Assembly (NCBI GenBank): GCA_001600455.1
Contig: BCKC01000001.1
Coordinates: forward strand, 1,390,441-1,454,440
DNA: 64,000 bases
Direction: 5' to 3'
DNA from: Endocalyx cinctus
Lineage: Eukaryota > Ascomycota > Sordariomycetes > Amphisphaeriales > Apiosporaceae
The position numbers were made by a program, and so were the translations under genes. Positions 35,914 to 47,079 of the stretch are shown one piece after another (the stretch's first letter is position 1; each line of letters begins with the position of its first letter). Under the pieces are notes generated by a model, which was given only the letters and a program-made list of their open reading frames with translations, searched no databases and was not told the DNA's origin.

Positions 35914-37359
35914 ATGCTTTCGATTCGCGATCAAGAAAATCTTACATATGCTCATCGTAGCGGTGCAGCCCTCAAACAACAAGGGCAAATCAATCGACAC
36001 TTAGCACCTAAAACCCCGGGAGCTAAGATCCCTTTAAACGACGAGAATGGTGCCCATGCCATCGGTGGTGCTAAGAGCATCCTCGGTGGTCGCGGACGAG
36101 GCAACGAAAATGCCATGACTTCCAAAGGGCTAAAGGGAGCAAACAATGGAACATTCATAACTCCCATGGGTAAGGATATTGTCACGCTGTCTATATTTTG
36201 TGATGAGTTAAACTCTAATTGTGCGTATACAGGGCCACGTAATCGAGCAGTCCTCGGAGACAAGACCACCAACGCTAAAGCTAAAGGTCAGCAAACCATA
36301 AATGTTAAGAGCGCGATACGGGAAATCGAGAAGTCTCAAGGAAAGGCCCCAAATACTATCAGGCCAAAGCAGAAGCAACCGCAAGTCGAATCTCAGAAGT
36401 TACAAGTTCACGCTGAAAATGCAAACTCTTTGAACGAAGATGAAGTCGAATATTGTCCCCCACGGCCCAAGGATCTTCCCTACGAATCCGACGTCTTCCC
36501 TGATGGAGCTATCACTTTTGACGCCCTCAAGCCTGAGAATTTGATGAAAGGGTGTTACCAATATTATTTCAACCCCGTTGATGAGCACGGCGTTTCTCTA
36601 GCAGATAGGCGTTTGGAGGAGAGAACCAGAAAGGCGTTGGAAGAAGGCGACAGACGAATCAAAGAAGACATTGAGAACATCAAGTGGTCGATTGAAGGTG
36701 AATTGGACCTCGAGAACAAGCAACCCAAGCAAGTCGTTATGCCAACCACGGGACTTTCCAAGACGTCTACCACAAAGCAACCAACTGCACGGAAACCGTT
36801 GTCGACCATCACGGCAAGAAGTGCAGCTAACGTTATGCCAATGAATGAGAAAACCAGGTCATTGCAGCGCAAAACGGTGAAGCCACTTGGACCCACCAAG
36901 CCGCTGCAGAAGAGGACACCCTCGTTTGCCATTCCCGGTCTAAAGGCTGCCCGGCAAGCTCCTGTTTTGCCCCGAAAGTCCTCTATGGAAATCCAAGGTA
37001 TCGAGGCCAACTCGAGAACCACCATTGGCTACAACAGAGGACGAAGCACGGCACCCATGCTTTCCCGAGGAACTTCAAAGATTCCTAATACGTCCAAGGC
37101 ATCTGCACCTCAGCATGGTACGACGTCGTCAAACGACTCCGGAAAGACCATCACACCAGCGAGATACGTCGCTGAGCAGCAGACATCGTCTGTTCCCGAG
37201 GATCAGCAATGGAAGGAGCGAGTTCCTTTCCTATCTATCTTCGATCCTGAGCTCGAGAGCCATGACGAAGACGATGATTTGGAGCTTGTCCCCGGGGGCT
37301 TGCCTTCAGCTTTAGACGACGACGAAGACGAGGAGGTCGAACTCAGAATTCTGGACTGA
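35914..37359 (+). CDS. securin-like separase inhibitor candidate (Cut2/Pds1 type)
   Basis: Two exons (35914-36169, 36233-37359), 460 aa. The 63-nt intron is a multiple of three and has no stop, so the frame also stays open through it; GTAAGG donor and ATACAG acceptor argue for splicing. The protein is disordered and basic in the middle and very acidic at the end. Two motifs suggest function: RAVLGDKTTN (residues 90-99), very close to a mitotic destruction box (RxxLxxxxN), and EDEVEYCPPRPKDLPYESD (from 154), which resembles the separase pseudo-substrate segment of fungal securins, where the cleavage-site Arg is replaced by Pro. Securin holds separase inactive until the anaphase-promoting complex destroys it. 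Assignment rests on short motifs and is an inference; otherwise it is a conserved fungal protein of unknown role. Confidence 0.6.
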   Translation: MLSIRDQENLTYAHRSGAALKQQGQINRHLAPKTPGAKIPLNDENGAHAIGGAKSILGGRGRGNENAMTSKGLKGANNGTFITPMGKDIVTLSIFCDELNSNCAYTGPRNRAVLGDKTTNAKAKGQQTINVKSAIREIEKSQGKAPNTIRPKQKQPQVESQKLQVHAENANSLNEDEVEYCPPRPKDLPYESDVFPDGAITFDALKPENLMKGCYQYYFNPVDEHGVSLADRRLEERTRKALEEGDRRIKEDIENIKWSIEGELDLENKQPKQVVMPTTGLSKTSTTKQPTARKPLSTITARSAANVMPMNEKTRSLQRKTVKPLGPTKPLQKRTPSFAIPGLKAARQAPVLPRKSSMEIQGIEANSRTTIGYNRGRSTAPMLSRGTSKIPNTSKASAPQHGTTSSNDSGKTITPARYVAEQQTSSVPEDQQWKERVPFLSIFDPELESHDEDDDLELVPGGLPSALDDDEDEEVELRILD

Positions 37360-38404
37360 GGCTCCTACGTGTATTATTTGTTACGGGATCGGCGTTATCA
37401 TTGGTTTGAACTCCTCCATTGGAGATTGGTTTCGGATTGGCGTCAAACAGCGAACTTTCGAAAGAAGAAAAACTTTAAACTTTGTCGGATTAAAGGCCTA
37501 CAGTGAACATAAGATGAATGAATGATTTTCAATCTCACTTCTGGGTAAATTGATAATAACTTGTATCCTCATGTTGATTAGTCAGTTTTATCAAGATCAA
37601 CCGTGTAATAAAGTAGATATGATATTGTATAAAATCGATCATTAAACACATTCATATTCCTGCACTGGCTAAATAAGACGGTAAAGATTATACATACAGT
37701 AGGAGTGAGAACAATAGAGTTACCAAGTACCTACACACCCCATCGCGTCCAATCTAACGAGTTCTAGTATCGTGCGAGATCCAAGCAGGTCATTTCGGCG
37801 AATATCTCAGATCATACGTACGTCATATAAGCCCCTTATGAGGGAAATAAGAAAATATGAAGTTCCCCATACTTACATACTATAAAAACGAAGCTGTAAC
37901 TTGCTAATCACCGGGTGACGGTTATTAGGGGGGCGAAACGTACGGACTTGGCCTTATTTCCGGAATCGAGAGACGCAACACCCGAAGATAGTTCTTATCC
38001 CGACCGGAATTTGAAGCAAGCAGCGTCGGGTTATCAGCAACCAGTTTAGGGTCCACCACCAATATACAATATAGGAAGCCAATCTTCTCAGAACAGTCCC
38101 GCCAACGAGATTATATGGAAATGATTAACTGTCAAAATGTGTACGGATGGAAAGAAATGTTTACATGGCGGAGTTAGAGGGTGGAGGTGTTTCATTCCAT
38201 AGAGTATAAATATGGAGAAATGCACCTCGTCTTGGTTTTGATTTCTTATCTCACTTCCCCCAACATAAGCCCATCTACTCACGCTCACGTGGAAGTTGTC
38301 TTATACGTCTCGTCCAAAAGTCAAAATTTTCATCCATTCACCTAACTGAACTGCAAATACTGCTTGAAGAAAGATACTTTACAACAAGAAGACCCGCCAT
38401 CATC
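37360..38404. other. intergenic region, no gene seen
   Basis: About 1 kb between two plus-strand genes. No coding potential; the last 200 bp would carry the SDR promoter. Confidence 0.6.
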
Positions 38405-39404
38405 ATGAACGTCCAACCGACCACGACCTTCACCCGACCCGCCAACAAGGAGAAGCTCACCTGGCTCATAACGGGGTGCTCCTCCGGCTTCGGCCTATCC
38501 CTCACGCGCATCGCGCAAGCATCCGGGCACCGCGTGATCGCGACGTCGCGAAACCCGTCGCGAACGCCGGAGCTCGTGCGGGAGGTCGAGTCCCGGGGCG
38601 GGCGGTGGGTCCGCCTGGACGTGGACGACCGCGACTGCGGTAAAGTCGTGGACGAGCTGGAAGCCAGCGGGGAGGAGATCGACGTGCTCGTCAACAACGC
38701 CGGGTTCTCCCTCTACGCGCCCGTCGAGACGTTCGAGGAGGACGAGCTCCGGGCCATGATGGAGACGATCTACTTCGGCCCCCTGAGACTCATCCGCGCG
38801 GTCCTGCCCCACCAGCGCAGGAGGCGGTTCGGCGTCGTCGTTAACTTTAGTAGCGGCGCGGCGCTCGAGGCGCAGGGGAGTATGGGCGGTTATGCTGGCC
38901 CGAAGGCGGCGCTTGATGGTGAGATTTGTGATGTTCTTCCTCATCCTAATGTTAAAAAAAAAAAAAAAAAACTTCGAGAATCAGATGCTAACAAGATAAT
39001 CACCACAACCAAAAACAGCTGTAACTAAAGTACTCGCCAAAGAGATCGATTCGTTCAACATCCGAACGCTAACGGTAATACTGGGTGTATTCAACACGGA
39101 CATGAACAACAGATACCTGGCGGGAAAGAGACCGATCCCAGACGACTACAAGGACACGCTCGCGGATAAGGTGATGCACCTCCTCTCGGGAGGCACCTTT
39201 GTGCCTAGCGGCGACAAAGATAAGGCCATGCGAGCCGTCTACGAACTAGTCGTCGGCGAGGGCTTCGGTGCCGGTCACGAGGCCGAGAAGATTTTACCCC
39301 TCGGCACCGACATGACGGCTAGAATGAAGCTCATCCAGGGTCAGCTGGCAAGGGCTCAGGAGGTGTTCGGCCATATCACGGGCAATGTTCAGATTGATAA
39401 ATAA
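38405..39404 (+). CDS. short-chain dehydrogenase/reductase (classical SDR)
   Basis: Two exons (38405-38918, 39019-39404), 299 aa. The Rossmann cofactor loop is TGCSSGFG (residues 23-30), followed by SRNP, where the Arg after the second strand suggests NADP(H) preference. NNAG (97-100), the catalytic Ser in NFSSG (149-150) and the YxxxK pair Tyr163/Lys167 (YAGPK) are all present. It resembles fungal SDRs annotated as oxidoreductases of the retinol-dehydrogenase/Ayr1 kind; substrate cannot be inferred. Exon 1 is GC-rich. The 100-nt intron carries an 18-nt A run before its AG, an odd place for a purine tract. No neighbour suggests a pathway. Confidence 0.88.
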
Positions 39405-39954
39405 TTATGAACTTAGTAGCTTATAAGCAACGATTTAAATATTAGAAATAGTATCAATATATATATCCATGATTTAGATATAAACCACCTAGAAGAAATC
39501 ATAATGTGCTGTGTATGTTACGAAGCATGCCAGATTTGACAACAAGAGTATCAATATTATTGATTTTTTTAATATTTAAAACATCTCTGCACGGCTGATC
39601 ATCCGACGAGCCAAATTACTTTTCAAAGTGTCAGTATACAAAATTATTCATAGTTTCATATGGATATACAGGAGGATACGGCTGAAAAATCAACCATCAC
39701 GCCAGTAGCGTGCAAGGAGATAACACACAAACCACGCATGAGGTCGCTTAGTAAAAGGGGATAGAGGGAATAGGTAAATGTCAAGACGCCAAGTATGATA
39801 AATGGGTTGGGGTATTAATTATTGATGAGTGAATCATTCAAGAACTCCACCAGAAGCAGTTGCTTAAGTCAAGATGAGTCGCGGTTGTGGACATACTTGA
39901 CCATTACTGCTAATGTGAGTCACCTATGGTTGAAGGACTCGATGAAGCGGATAA
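39405..39954. other. convergent intergenic region
   Basis: 3' flanks of the SDR and GEP4 genes; AT-rich, no gene seen. Confidence 0.6.
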
Positions 39955-40741
39955 CTACTCGAAAGGATTATGCGGTTCAGAGGCTGTGAGGCCACGCGCC
40001 ATAAGAAACGGGCCCAGTCGGCGATCAAATCTAGCAAACTGTGAACAGCATCAGCTTTATAAGTCCAACGTCCTCGTTAGCTACGTGCAGAAAACAACAT
40101 ACTATGCTCTTCTCCTGGACGGGTTTCACGCCGTCTTTAATCCAGAGGCCCCAACTACCCATGGTGCTGGCTAGCATCATATCGGTCAACAGACGATCAC
40201 CGACGACGGCGATCTGGCTCGGGTGCGTAACGCCTGTTTCCGGATGAGCCCGGAAATGGGCCATGATCTCGTCCCTGCACCCCGGCTTCTTTACCCGATG
40301 GGCCAGCACGTGAACGCCGGTGGCGGATTCCAGCTCTTCGGCTAGCCGCCCGTCGCGGTCATAAGTGGTAGCGCCGGCGGTGTTGGAGACGATCAAGAGC
40401 TTGTGGCCTGGGTATTGTTCTTGCAGTTTTTTGAAACGTTCCTACGTATATAATGTGTAAGTATATTGGTATTTAGTAAACAAATCCATCTTTTTTTTTT
40501 CCTTTTTCCCAACTCATACCATATAAGACGGATACACTTCGTTTGTCTCGGGGTAGGCAAAACAGTCATCCTTGTCTAGTACAACGGCTTTTATATCTAG
40601 TTTTCTACCGGGCCGTTCAAACGCTTTTTCTAGCGGAACTGGCAGATCAGCAAAGGTTGATATCGTGGTATGAGGGAGACATAATGAGGGTCTCGTTAAA
40701 AGTCTAAAGACATTAATAAACCCGGAGAGGTTGAGATTCAT
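39955..40741 (-). CDS. GEP4: mitochondrial phosphatidylglycerophosphatase GEP4 (HAD family)
   Basis: Three exons on the minus strand (40520-40741, 40103-40441, 39955-40038), 214 aa. HAD motif I is VVLDKDDCF (Asp56, Asp58), followed by the family's LIVSNTAG (motif II) and VVGDRLLTDMM (motif III/IV). The last exon, found by its GTATGT donor and CACAG acceptor, encodes FARFDRRLGPFLMARGLTA and ends HNPFE, the usual GEP4 tail. GEP4 removes phosphate from phosphatidylglycerol phosphate in the inner mitochondrial membrane, the step before cardiolipin. Reading straight through the second intron would give an unrelated tail and an early stop, which is why the third exon is included. It is divergent to ORC2. 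Confidence 0.9.
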
Positions 40742-41669
40742 GGCAATTATATTTATTTAGTATATAAGAAAACCCATGAACTGGTATTATTTTGATGATG
40801 CACATAGATTAAATTGTAGCATGAACAGAGAGAGATTCAAAGTCTTGTGTAGATTGTTAGTTGTATACTTTAGGTTATGTTATGCATTTAAGACATGTAA
40901 GTGACTTCATCTCTCGGTCAATTCGCTAAATACATACCTGTGGAACAAATCTTTACCTCAAGACACTTTCTGACTTACGCTTTTAACCTCTGGTAACTTA
41001 GTAGCAGCTATTTCATCATCTTCTATTGATTGCTGGAAGCAAGTCGTGCATCATCATGAGTCCTACTTCCTTTTGAGCCACACCCGCACCAGACTATTAT
41101 CTCAAAGCCTAAAAGGGGTTTGCAGATGCGGCCAAGGATGGTAGCGGAAGTGAAGAGTCAACATTGACTATGAAGGCTTATTATTAGCTCTTTATGCTCG
41201 GAAATCTTTCGAGTCGCTATCCATAAGCTAGTTAAGTATCTCATGGTATACTTGAGAGGATATTTATTTGATCTCGTATTATTGTAAAGAAATCAAATAT
41301 AGTGATACTACTCCGTACTCCGTAGGCTTTGTGGGTTTCCTTAAATACCATTGATTACCTAAGCTGTTAAGGTCACCAAGTTGTACGCGCTACAGGGAGT
41401 ATTAGTGTCCTGTAGACACTGTAAAACCCAGTTCTACCGGTCTGCATAACGCTAACACCCAGAGGTTGTATCAGCAAATCGGATCAGCTACCGAACTTGA
41501 TCAGTGCAACTTTAAAAGTGCAATACAAGGAGCTTGGTGATCAAGCTTCCTTGACGCGTCTGTAAAGGGGAAAAAAAGAACAAGACAAAAAAAAAGTTGT
41601 AAAGCCCGCCAGCTTCCCACGAATACCTGTATCGTTTTTATTGTAGATTCACTCTTTCCACTATACTTG
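40742..41669. promoter_or_regulatory. divergent intergenic region, GEP4 / ORC2
   Basis: About 930 bp. Contains two overlapping TACTCCGTA motifs (41309-41324) and one ACGCGT box (41554-41559) on the ORC2 side. No gene. Confidence 0.6.
41554..41559. promoter_or_regulatory. MluI cell-cycle box (ACGCGT) upstream of ORC2
   Basis: A perfect ACGCGT lies about 110 bp before the ORC2 start codon. In yeasts this is the binding site of the MBF factor, which drives G1/S genes. A 6-bp palindrome arises by chance about every 4 kb, so position and gene function give it its weight. Confidence 0.5.
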
Positions 41670-43490
41670 ATGGTTCGAACCAAACGATCAAAGCCTGAGG
41701 CTTCAATAAATACGTCAAAGAGTCCCCGAAAACGAGGCCGCGATGAACAAGATGAATTAACCGACGGTTCACCTTCGAAACGGCAATCAAGGCGGCCTGG
41801 GAGACCGTCGCATACCAATGGCGCCGCAACGAGCGGCGATCGTTCCGAGTACGATTTCCCATCAGATGAAGACGATACGCAACCGACGATAAACGCAGCA
41901 ACGAGCGGAACGCCGAGAAAGACGAAGAAGCAGATAACCGTAACTACACCCAATGGGAATTCACTCCTATCAACACCTAGGGGGGGTCGGCAGAACAAAG
42001 TTCAAATCACGGTAACCCCATCGAAGACCAATGGAACGGTCAACGGTGAGACACCGCGCTGGAAACGCAACGACCGCTCGGCGAGGAAAAAGAGTGCACG
42101 GGCTTTAATCGAGAAGGTCATAGCCGGTGCCTCGAGCGATGAGGAGGTAGATGAGGACATCGCTCGAGAGATATACGAGTCCAGCGAAGAGGGAGAAGAA
42201 GACGACGAGGAAGAGCGCACTGGGGCGCCTGGGGAAGGAAATGAAGATATTCCAGACGAAGCCGCAACGCCTTCCAAGAGACCCCGAGGTCGTCCTAAAG
42301 CAGCGAACGGCACAAGACGCACAAGAAAAAAATCACCGACACCCCCTAGAGATTTACCTCCGCATGAACTCTACTTTGCCCAGAACAGGCCTGGCACTGC
42401 GAAAACATCGAATAATACGCTCACATCGCTAAATCTCCTTACCCATGACGAATACTTCTCTCTGCTGCGTGACTATGAAGATCCTCATAGGGAGGATATC
42501 GAGTTCCTCCAGTCGATACATCTTGAATCCTTCCCACAATGGTTCTTCGAGCTCTCCCAGTCGTTTAGCGTCTGTCTGTATGGATACGGCTCGAAACGAG
42601 CCATCATGCATAAATTTGCGAGACATGTTTATGATCTGTCACCAGACAATCACGATACCAATAAGATAGTCATTGTTAACGGCTACGTGCGAACAACGTC
42701 TCTACGTGACGTGTTAGGCACTATAGCTAGCGCTATTGATCCGAGTCTTAAACTTCCCTCGAGTTCCCCTTCGGCCATGTTTGATAACTTAAAGAGCTTA
42801 CTCTCTTCCCACGAAATTATCATCACCGTCATACTTAACTCCATTGACGCCCCTGCGCTCCGAAGACCAGGCGTGCAACCGATCCTAGCGCAGCTGGCCG
42901 CGCACCCCCAGATCCAACTCATCTGCTCGGCCGACACGCCGGACTTCTCCCTGCTGTGGGACAGCGGCCTGCGGTCTTCGTTCAACTTCGCGTTCCACGA
43001 CTGCACGACTTTCGCCCCCTTCGACGCCGAGATCGAGGTGGTGGACGACGTGCACGAGCTCCTGGGACGGAAGGCCAGGCGCGTCGGCGGCAAGGAAGGT
43101 GTCACGTACGTCTTGCGCAGTCTGCCCGAGAACGCCAAGAACCTGTTCAGGCTGCTCGTCGGCGAGGTTCTGGCGGTCATGGACGACGATAACGATCCGG
43201 ACGGCGAGAATCCCGGTATAGAGTACCGGATGGTGTACAACAAGGCGGTCGAGGAATTCATCTGCAGTTCGGAGATGGCGTTCCGAACTCTGCTGAAAGA
43301 GTAAGTCATTATACCCCCCTTATTTATTGGTTGCCTTATTTTTTTGCCTTTTCTGGCAACTAACGAACATGGCAGGTTCCACGACCACCAAATGATCACA
43401 AGTAGGAAAGATGTCCTTGGTACTGAGCTTCTAAGTGTACCATTCCGCAAGGAAGAACTCGAGGCGATATTAGAGGACCTCGTCTCCTAG
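41670..43490 (+). CDS. ORC2: origin recognition complex subunit 2
   Basis: Two exons (41670-43300, 43376-43490), 581 aa. The first 220 residues are disordered, charged and rich in short basic and acidic blocks with AT-hook-like KRPRGRPKAANG around residue 210. The conserved ORC2 core follows: HDEYFSLLRDYEDPHREDIE, FFELSQSFSVCLYGYGSKR, IVIVNGY, IPTIAS-like loop, and the winged-helix end RKDVLGTELLSVPFRKEELE on the second exon. ORC2 is one of the six subunits that mark replication origins and load MCM helicases. The ATG at 41670 is the first in frame. The intron has a GTAAGT donor and a CTAAC branch. Confidence 0.93.
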
Positions 43491-43608
43491 GGGCAGTACT
43501 CGGGGTTTTTGTATACGTTGTATACTTAGTATATATGAAGCCATGGTAACCTGGTGCCCAACTCGGTCACAGGATGTTGTCTTATTTACAGTAATCTTAT
43601 TAATAGCT

Positions 43609-44352
43609 TTATGAATCTACGGCTTCGATTTTACGCTTTCCTACCACACTTTCCATTTCGTGTTTCTCTACATCCTTGATTAACTCGCTCTTCCTATCCA
43701 GGCCGCTCCATTTCGGCTTCCCGTCTGGTAAGTCTACGACGCGCTGGCCGTAAAATATGTGGCATCTATATATGGTGAGAAATCAATTATAACCGCGGCT
43801 TAGTGCAGCCGTTAAGGAGACTATAGAGGGGGAATAAGCTCACTCGGGATCGAACAGCTTCTTATGCTCCGGATCGCCGAACTCGATGATAGCCGGGAAC
43901 ATGAGGACCATATTCCGGCCCTCGTCCATGATGGGCGCGTGGCAGTACGCGCAGCTGACCTTGACCGGCAGGCGATAATGGGCCGACTTGTCGGCCGACT
44001 GGTAGAACGCGAGCGACCCTTCCCCGACGACGCCTTCCTCGAACCGCAGATCCGTCTTGTGGAAGATGGCGGCCCATTGGAAGGGGGCCCCGTGCAGAGA
44101 CTGGCAGTCGACGCAGTGGCAGAACTTGGACGCTAGAGGCCGGTCTCGGCCTAGCCAGTATCGCACCCGTCCGCAGTGGCATCGCGCTCGGTACTTCTTC
44201 TCGAACGGAGGCGAGTCTGCTGATGAGGCGCTGTGAAGATACGGTGGCCGGGTTTTCCAGGAGTCCGATGTGGAGGAGGAGGGGGGTGGTGGGTGCTCGT
44301 CACCGTGCGATGTGGACGGTGTTAAGGGGTGGTCTTCAGATGGATTGGTCAT
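43609..44352 (-). CDS. GFA/CENP-V-fold zinc protein
   Basis: Two exons on the minus strand (43844-44352, 43609-43765), 221 aa. After a Pro/Ser-rich N-terminal 45 residues, the glutathione-dependent formaldehyde-activating (GFA) fold is clear from its cysteine pairs: RCHCGRVRYW, KFCHCVDCQSLHG and VSCAYCHAP. Together these supply the two zinc sites of the fold. Family members include bacterial Gfa, CENP-V and many fungal proteins without proven activity, so a role in formaldehyde or S-conjugate handling is only possible, not shown. The second exon, reached through a GTGAGC donor and TATAG acceptor, adds CHIFYGQRVVDLPDGKPKW and a charged tail. It converges on ORC2 with about 120 bp between stops. 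Confidence 0.88.
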
Positions 44353-45346
44353 TGTTTTTTTTTCTCTCTCTCTATACCTTGTATTATTAAAGAGTTATCT
44401 ATCTTTTGAGAGTCTAGGTTGAAGTACAGATTATCTCTCTCGGAATAAAATAGGGATTGTTATTGTTAGGATCGGGAAGAAAATTAGAAATGTTCAGTCA
44501 TAATGCTATTAGACATACTGTGAAGGTCCATGATGGTGACTTCATGCAAATGATGAGGTCACAATAATAATTTACAGCCTTAGAGGCCTTCCTTGGCATT
44601 GATCTCCAAGAAGAAAACCCCGGACCAATCAAGTCGAAGATATATTATGTACATGTCTAGCATGTGTACCCAGGTCGTAAGTAGGTATGATCGTGACCTA
44701 ATCTACGTTATGTACGGAGTACAACGTCGCCAGTACTGAACAACCCGTTTTATAATTCAGAAACCGTAGGATGATGTTCTTAGATTATAAAGCAGAAAGT
44801 ATTCAGGTACCCGCTCTAGTGATAATTCTTAAACTGCCTGTGTTTTAACTCGACGATGCCTTATGAACGCATTTGCCTCTTACACGTCCTGGACGGCCCT
44901 GGATGGTCTCTTCACTCATGTTTTCCTTCCCAGACCTTGTACGCAAAGTTTCCCTTATGAATAAACAAAATGCCAAATTCAGGCGCGATTTCGGTTGCAG
45001 AAAGCATCGATGAATTAGGGAGGAGTATTAGAATGAATGCAACTGGGTATAATACGTGATCGTGTTACGATATCTAATTATACCAGGTAGTACTTACCAT
45101 CTCACTCTCAATAATTTCATATTTAAGGAAGTTCAAATCAGTCAACATAATTTCTGGGGTCTCTTGGTAGTTATTCGTCAATCTTTCGATATGACTATAT
45201 GTACAGGAGATCTCAGTCTCTCAATCATCTCCTACCAGTAATTTTCAAACCAAAAATTCAGGTCCTGACATCACGTAATTTATTACATCCTTCTTGGACT
45301 CTACACAGTTCTTAGTAGTTATTAATAACCGCAACCGAAGACGACC
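44353..45346. other. intergenic region, no gene seen
   Basis: About 1 kb. One TACGGAGTA motif at 44713-44721. It should contain the promoters of the GFA-fold gene and the Nudix-like gene. Confidence 0.55.
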
Positions 45347-46311
45347 ATGGATAGCCAGCGACACTCATCGAAGTACCTGGATATTGTCAAAAAAGCAACT
45401 AAGTTCGTAGCCCAATTTAGAAAATAGAGGCTTGTATTGATAAAGTGTGTTCTAGTTACCGCACACAAGCAAACCTCCTAGATGCAAACCCCGACAAATT
45501 TTACTATTATTTTCATATCGACAACTGTCCGCTTCCGATCGGTTTGGTTCATCCTGCGATCGTCGAAATTGTGCGTAAAGTTACAGGATGGGTAGTTTTT
45601 GATTTTGCACAACATAAGGTCGTTACCATTGCTAGAAAGGACGAGCCGGGCCGCACCACAGCAATCGCCGAGGCTGTATCTTGCATACGCAAAGAGCATG
45701 ATTTCCGGGTCCTTCGTAGCAACCGTAATGAACTCGTACCAGTCTTTGGCTGTAACAATGAGGTGGCCTTATATGTCGAGCGTCGGGCTCTACCACTGTT
45801 TGGTTTTATAAATTACAGCGTACACCTTACTCTCTATACCTACAAAAGAGGGAGCAATATTCCTTCCATTTGGATCTCGAGGCGTTCGGCCAGCAAATCC
45901 ACCTATCCCCGCATGTTCGACGGCAGCTTGTGCGAGGAAATCAGGGACGGCCAAACCCCTCTCCGCACAGTCACCCGCGAAGCTGCTAACAAGGCATCTA
46001 TACCCCGGGGCTGTTTCCTACTCAATGTGGCTAAAAAATGGGATATTGAATATATCCACTACCTTGATTCTTACACCGTCGGAGAGAAATTCCTCCTGCA
46101 GCCCGAGGTGGCATACGTTTACAACTTGGAGATTCCTGATGGCGAAATCCCACAAAGTCTCTACAATGATGTTGAACCCTACCAGCTCTGGTCCGTGGAA
46201 CGCATTGGGGAGGCGCTATGTCAAGGCATTTTCAACCCGAATTCTGCGCTTGTGCTGATAGACTTCTTCCTCCGTCATAATCTCATAGACAGGGATGATC
46301 CAGTGTTCTAG
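45347..46311 (+). CDS. DUF4743/Nudix-family protein with degenerate catalytic box
   Basis: Proposed exons 45347-45402 and 45456-46311, 303 aa, full length for the family (yeast YJR142W and thiamine-pyrophosphokinase-related Nudix proteins). The N-terminal DUF4743 part is well kept (FYYYFHIDNCPLPIGLVHPA; RVLRSNRNELVPVFG; ERRALPLFGFINYSVHLT). The Nudix domain is recognisable (IWISRRSASKSTYPRMFDGS) but the box is broken: the usual AGGxxxGE reads CEEIRDGQ, and REAxEEAS reads REAANKAS (about residues 178-201). The metal-binding glutamates are thus mostly replaced, so hydrolase activity is unlikely. Downstream family residues (LQPEVAYVYNLEIP, LWSVERIGEAL) remain. The first intron uses a weak GTTCGT donor and is the least certain part. 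It may be a pseudoenzyme or a decaying gene. Confidence 0.65.
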
Positions 46312-47079
46312 AAAATCCTGCATCGACTGACCACCAATCTGAAGCTCCATAAAAGAACTAATGAATGACTTCGGGGGAAAAAAACGAGGAAGAAAAGATA
46401 CGTCTTTTGTGGGATATTTCACCCTAGGTTATTGCGCAACTCGAGCGTAGAGTAGACTGTCTCTCTTTTATTGTTTCAATCAGCGGCTCGCACACCAAAC
46501 ATAACATCTGCGGTCTTTGATTCCCAAATACAGCGACTGAACAGCGTTTGGTTTTTTTTTCTTCATCATTACATCGTCATATTGTCAATTATTCTTCGTG
46601 TATAAACTATTTCCTGCTTTACCTATACGAAAGGGGGTTTATCTAGGCTCTTCAAGGCCCTTATTGACTAGTTTCCTTATAGAATGGAGCGTGTAAGAGA
46701 ACTCTGTGTAATAGCCGGCAGTCATATACTCAATCCATGATTTTTCGGCATAGTTAAGAAATTGCATATGCTATTTCTGCTCTATTTTCATTACCCCCTT
46801 TCAACTCCTCTTCACTAGAAGGGGCGACAATCACTGCGAGCCTATATCCGACCGCCCCGGCGGAACAGGTACCCAGGGAAACAATGGGTTTAATGTGTTG
46901 ATGGACTTATTCTAAACTTACGGGGAAAAATTAGAATCAAATTCAATTCCATTTATCAACTTGGTCGAGCATATCTAATGTAGTTGTCTTATTCTGATCA
47001 CGGCACACTGCTCTAACGAAGCGATTGGTTGCCACGTTGGTCTTACGATACCACATTATCATCACCAACCTAGTATTTT
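46312..47079. other. convergent intergenic region, no gene seen
   Basis: 3' flanks of the Nudix-like and APH-like genes. No coding evidence; a T run at 46551-46560. Confidence 0.6.
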
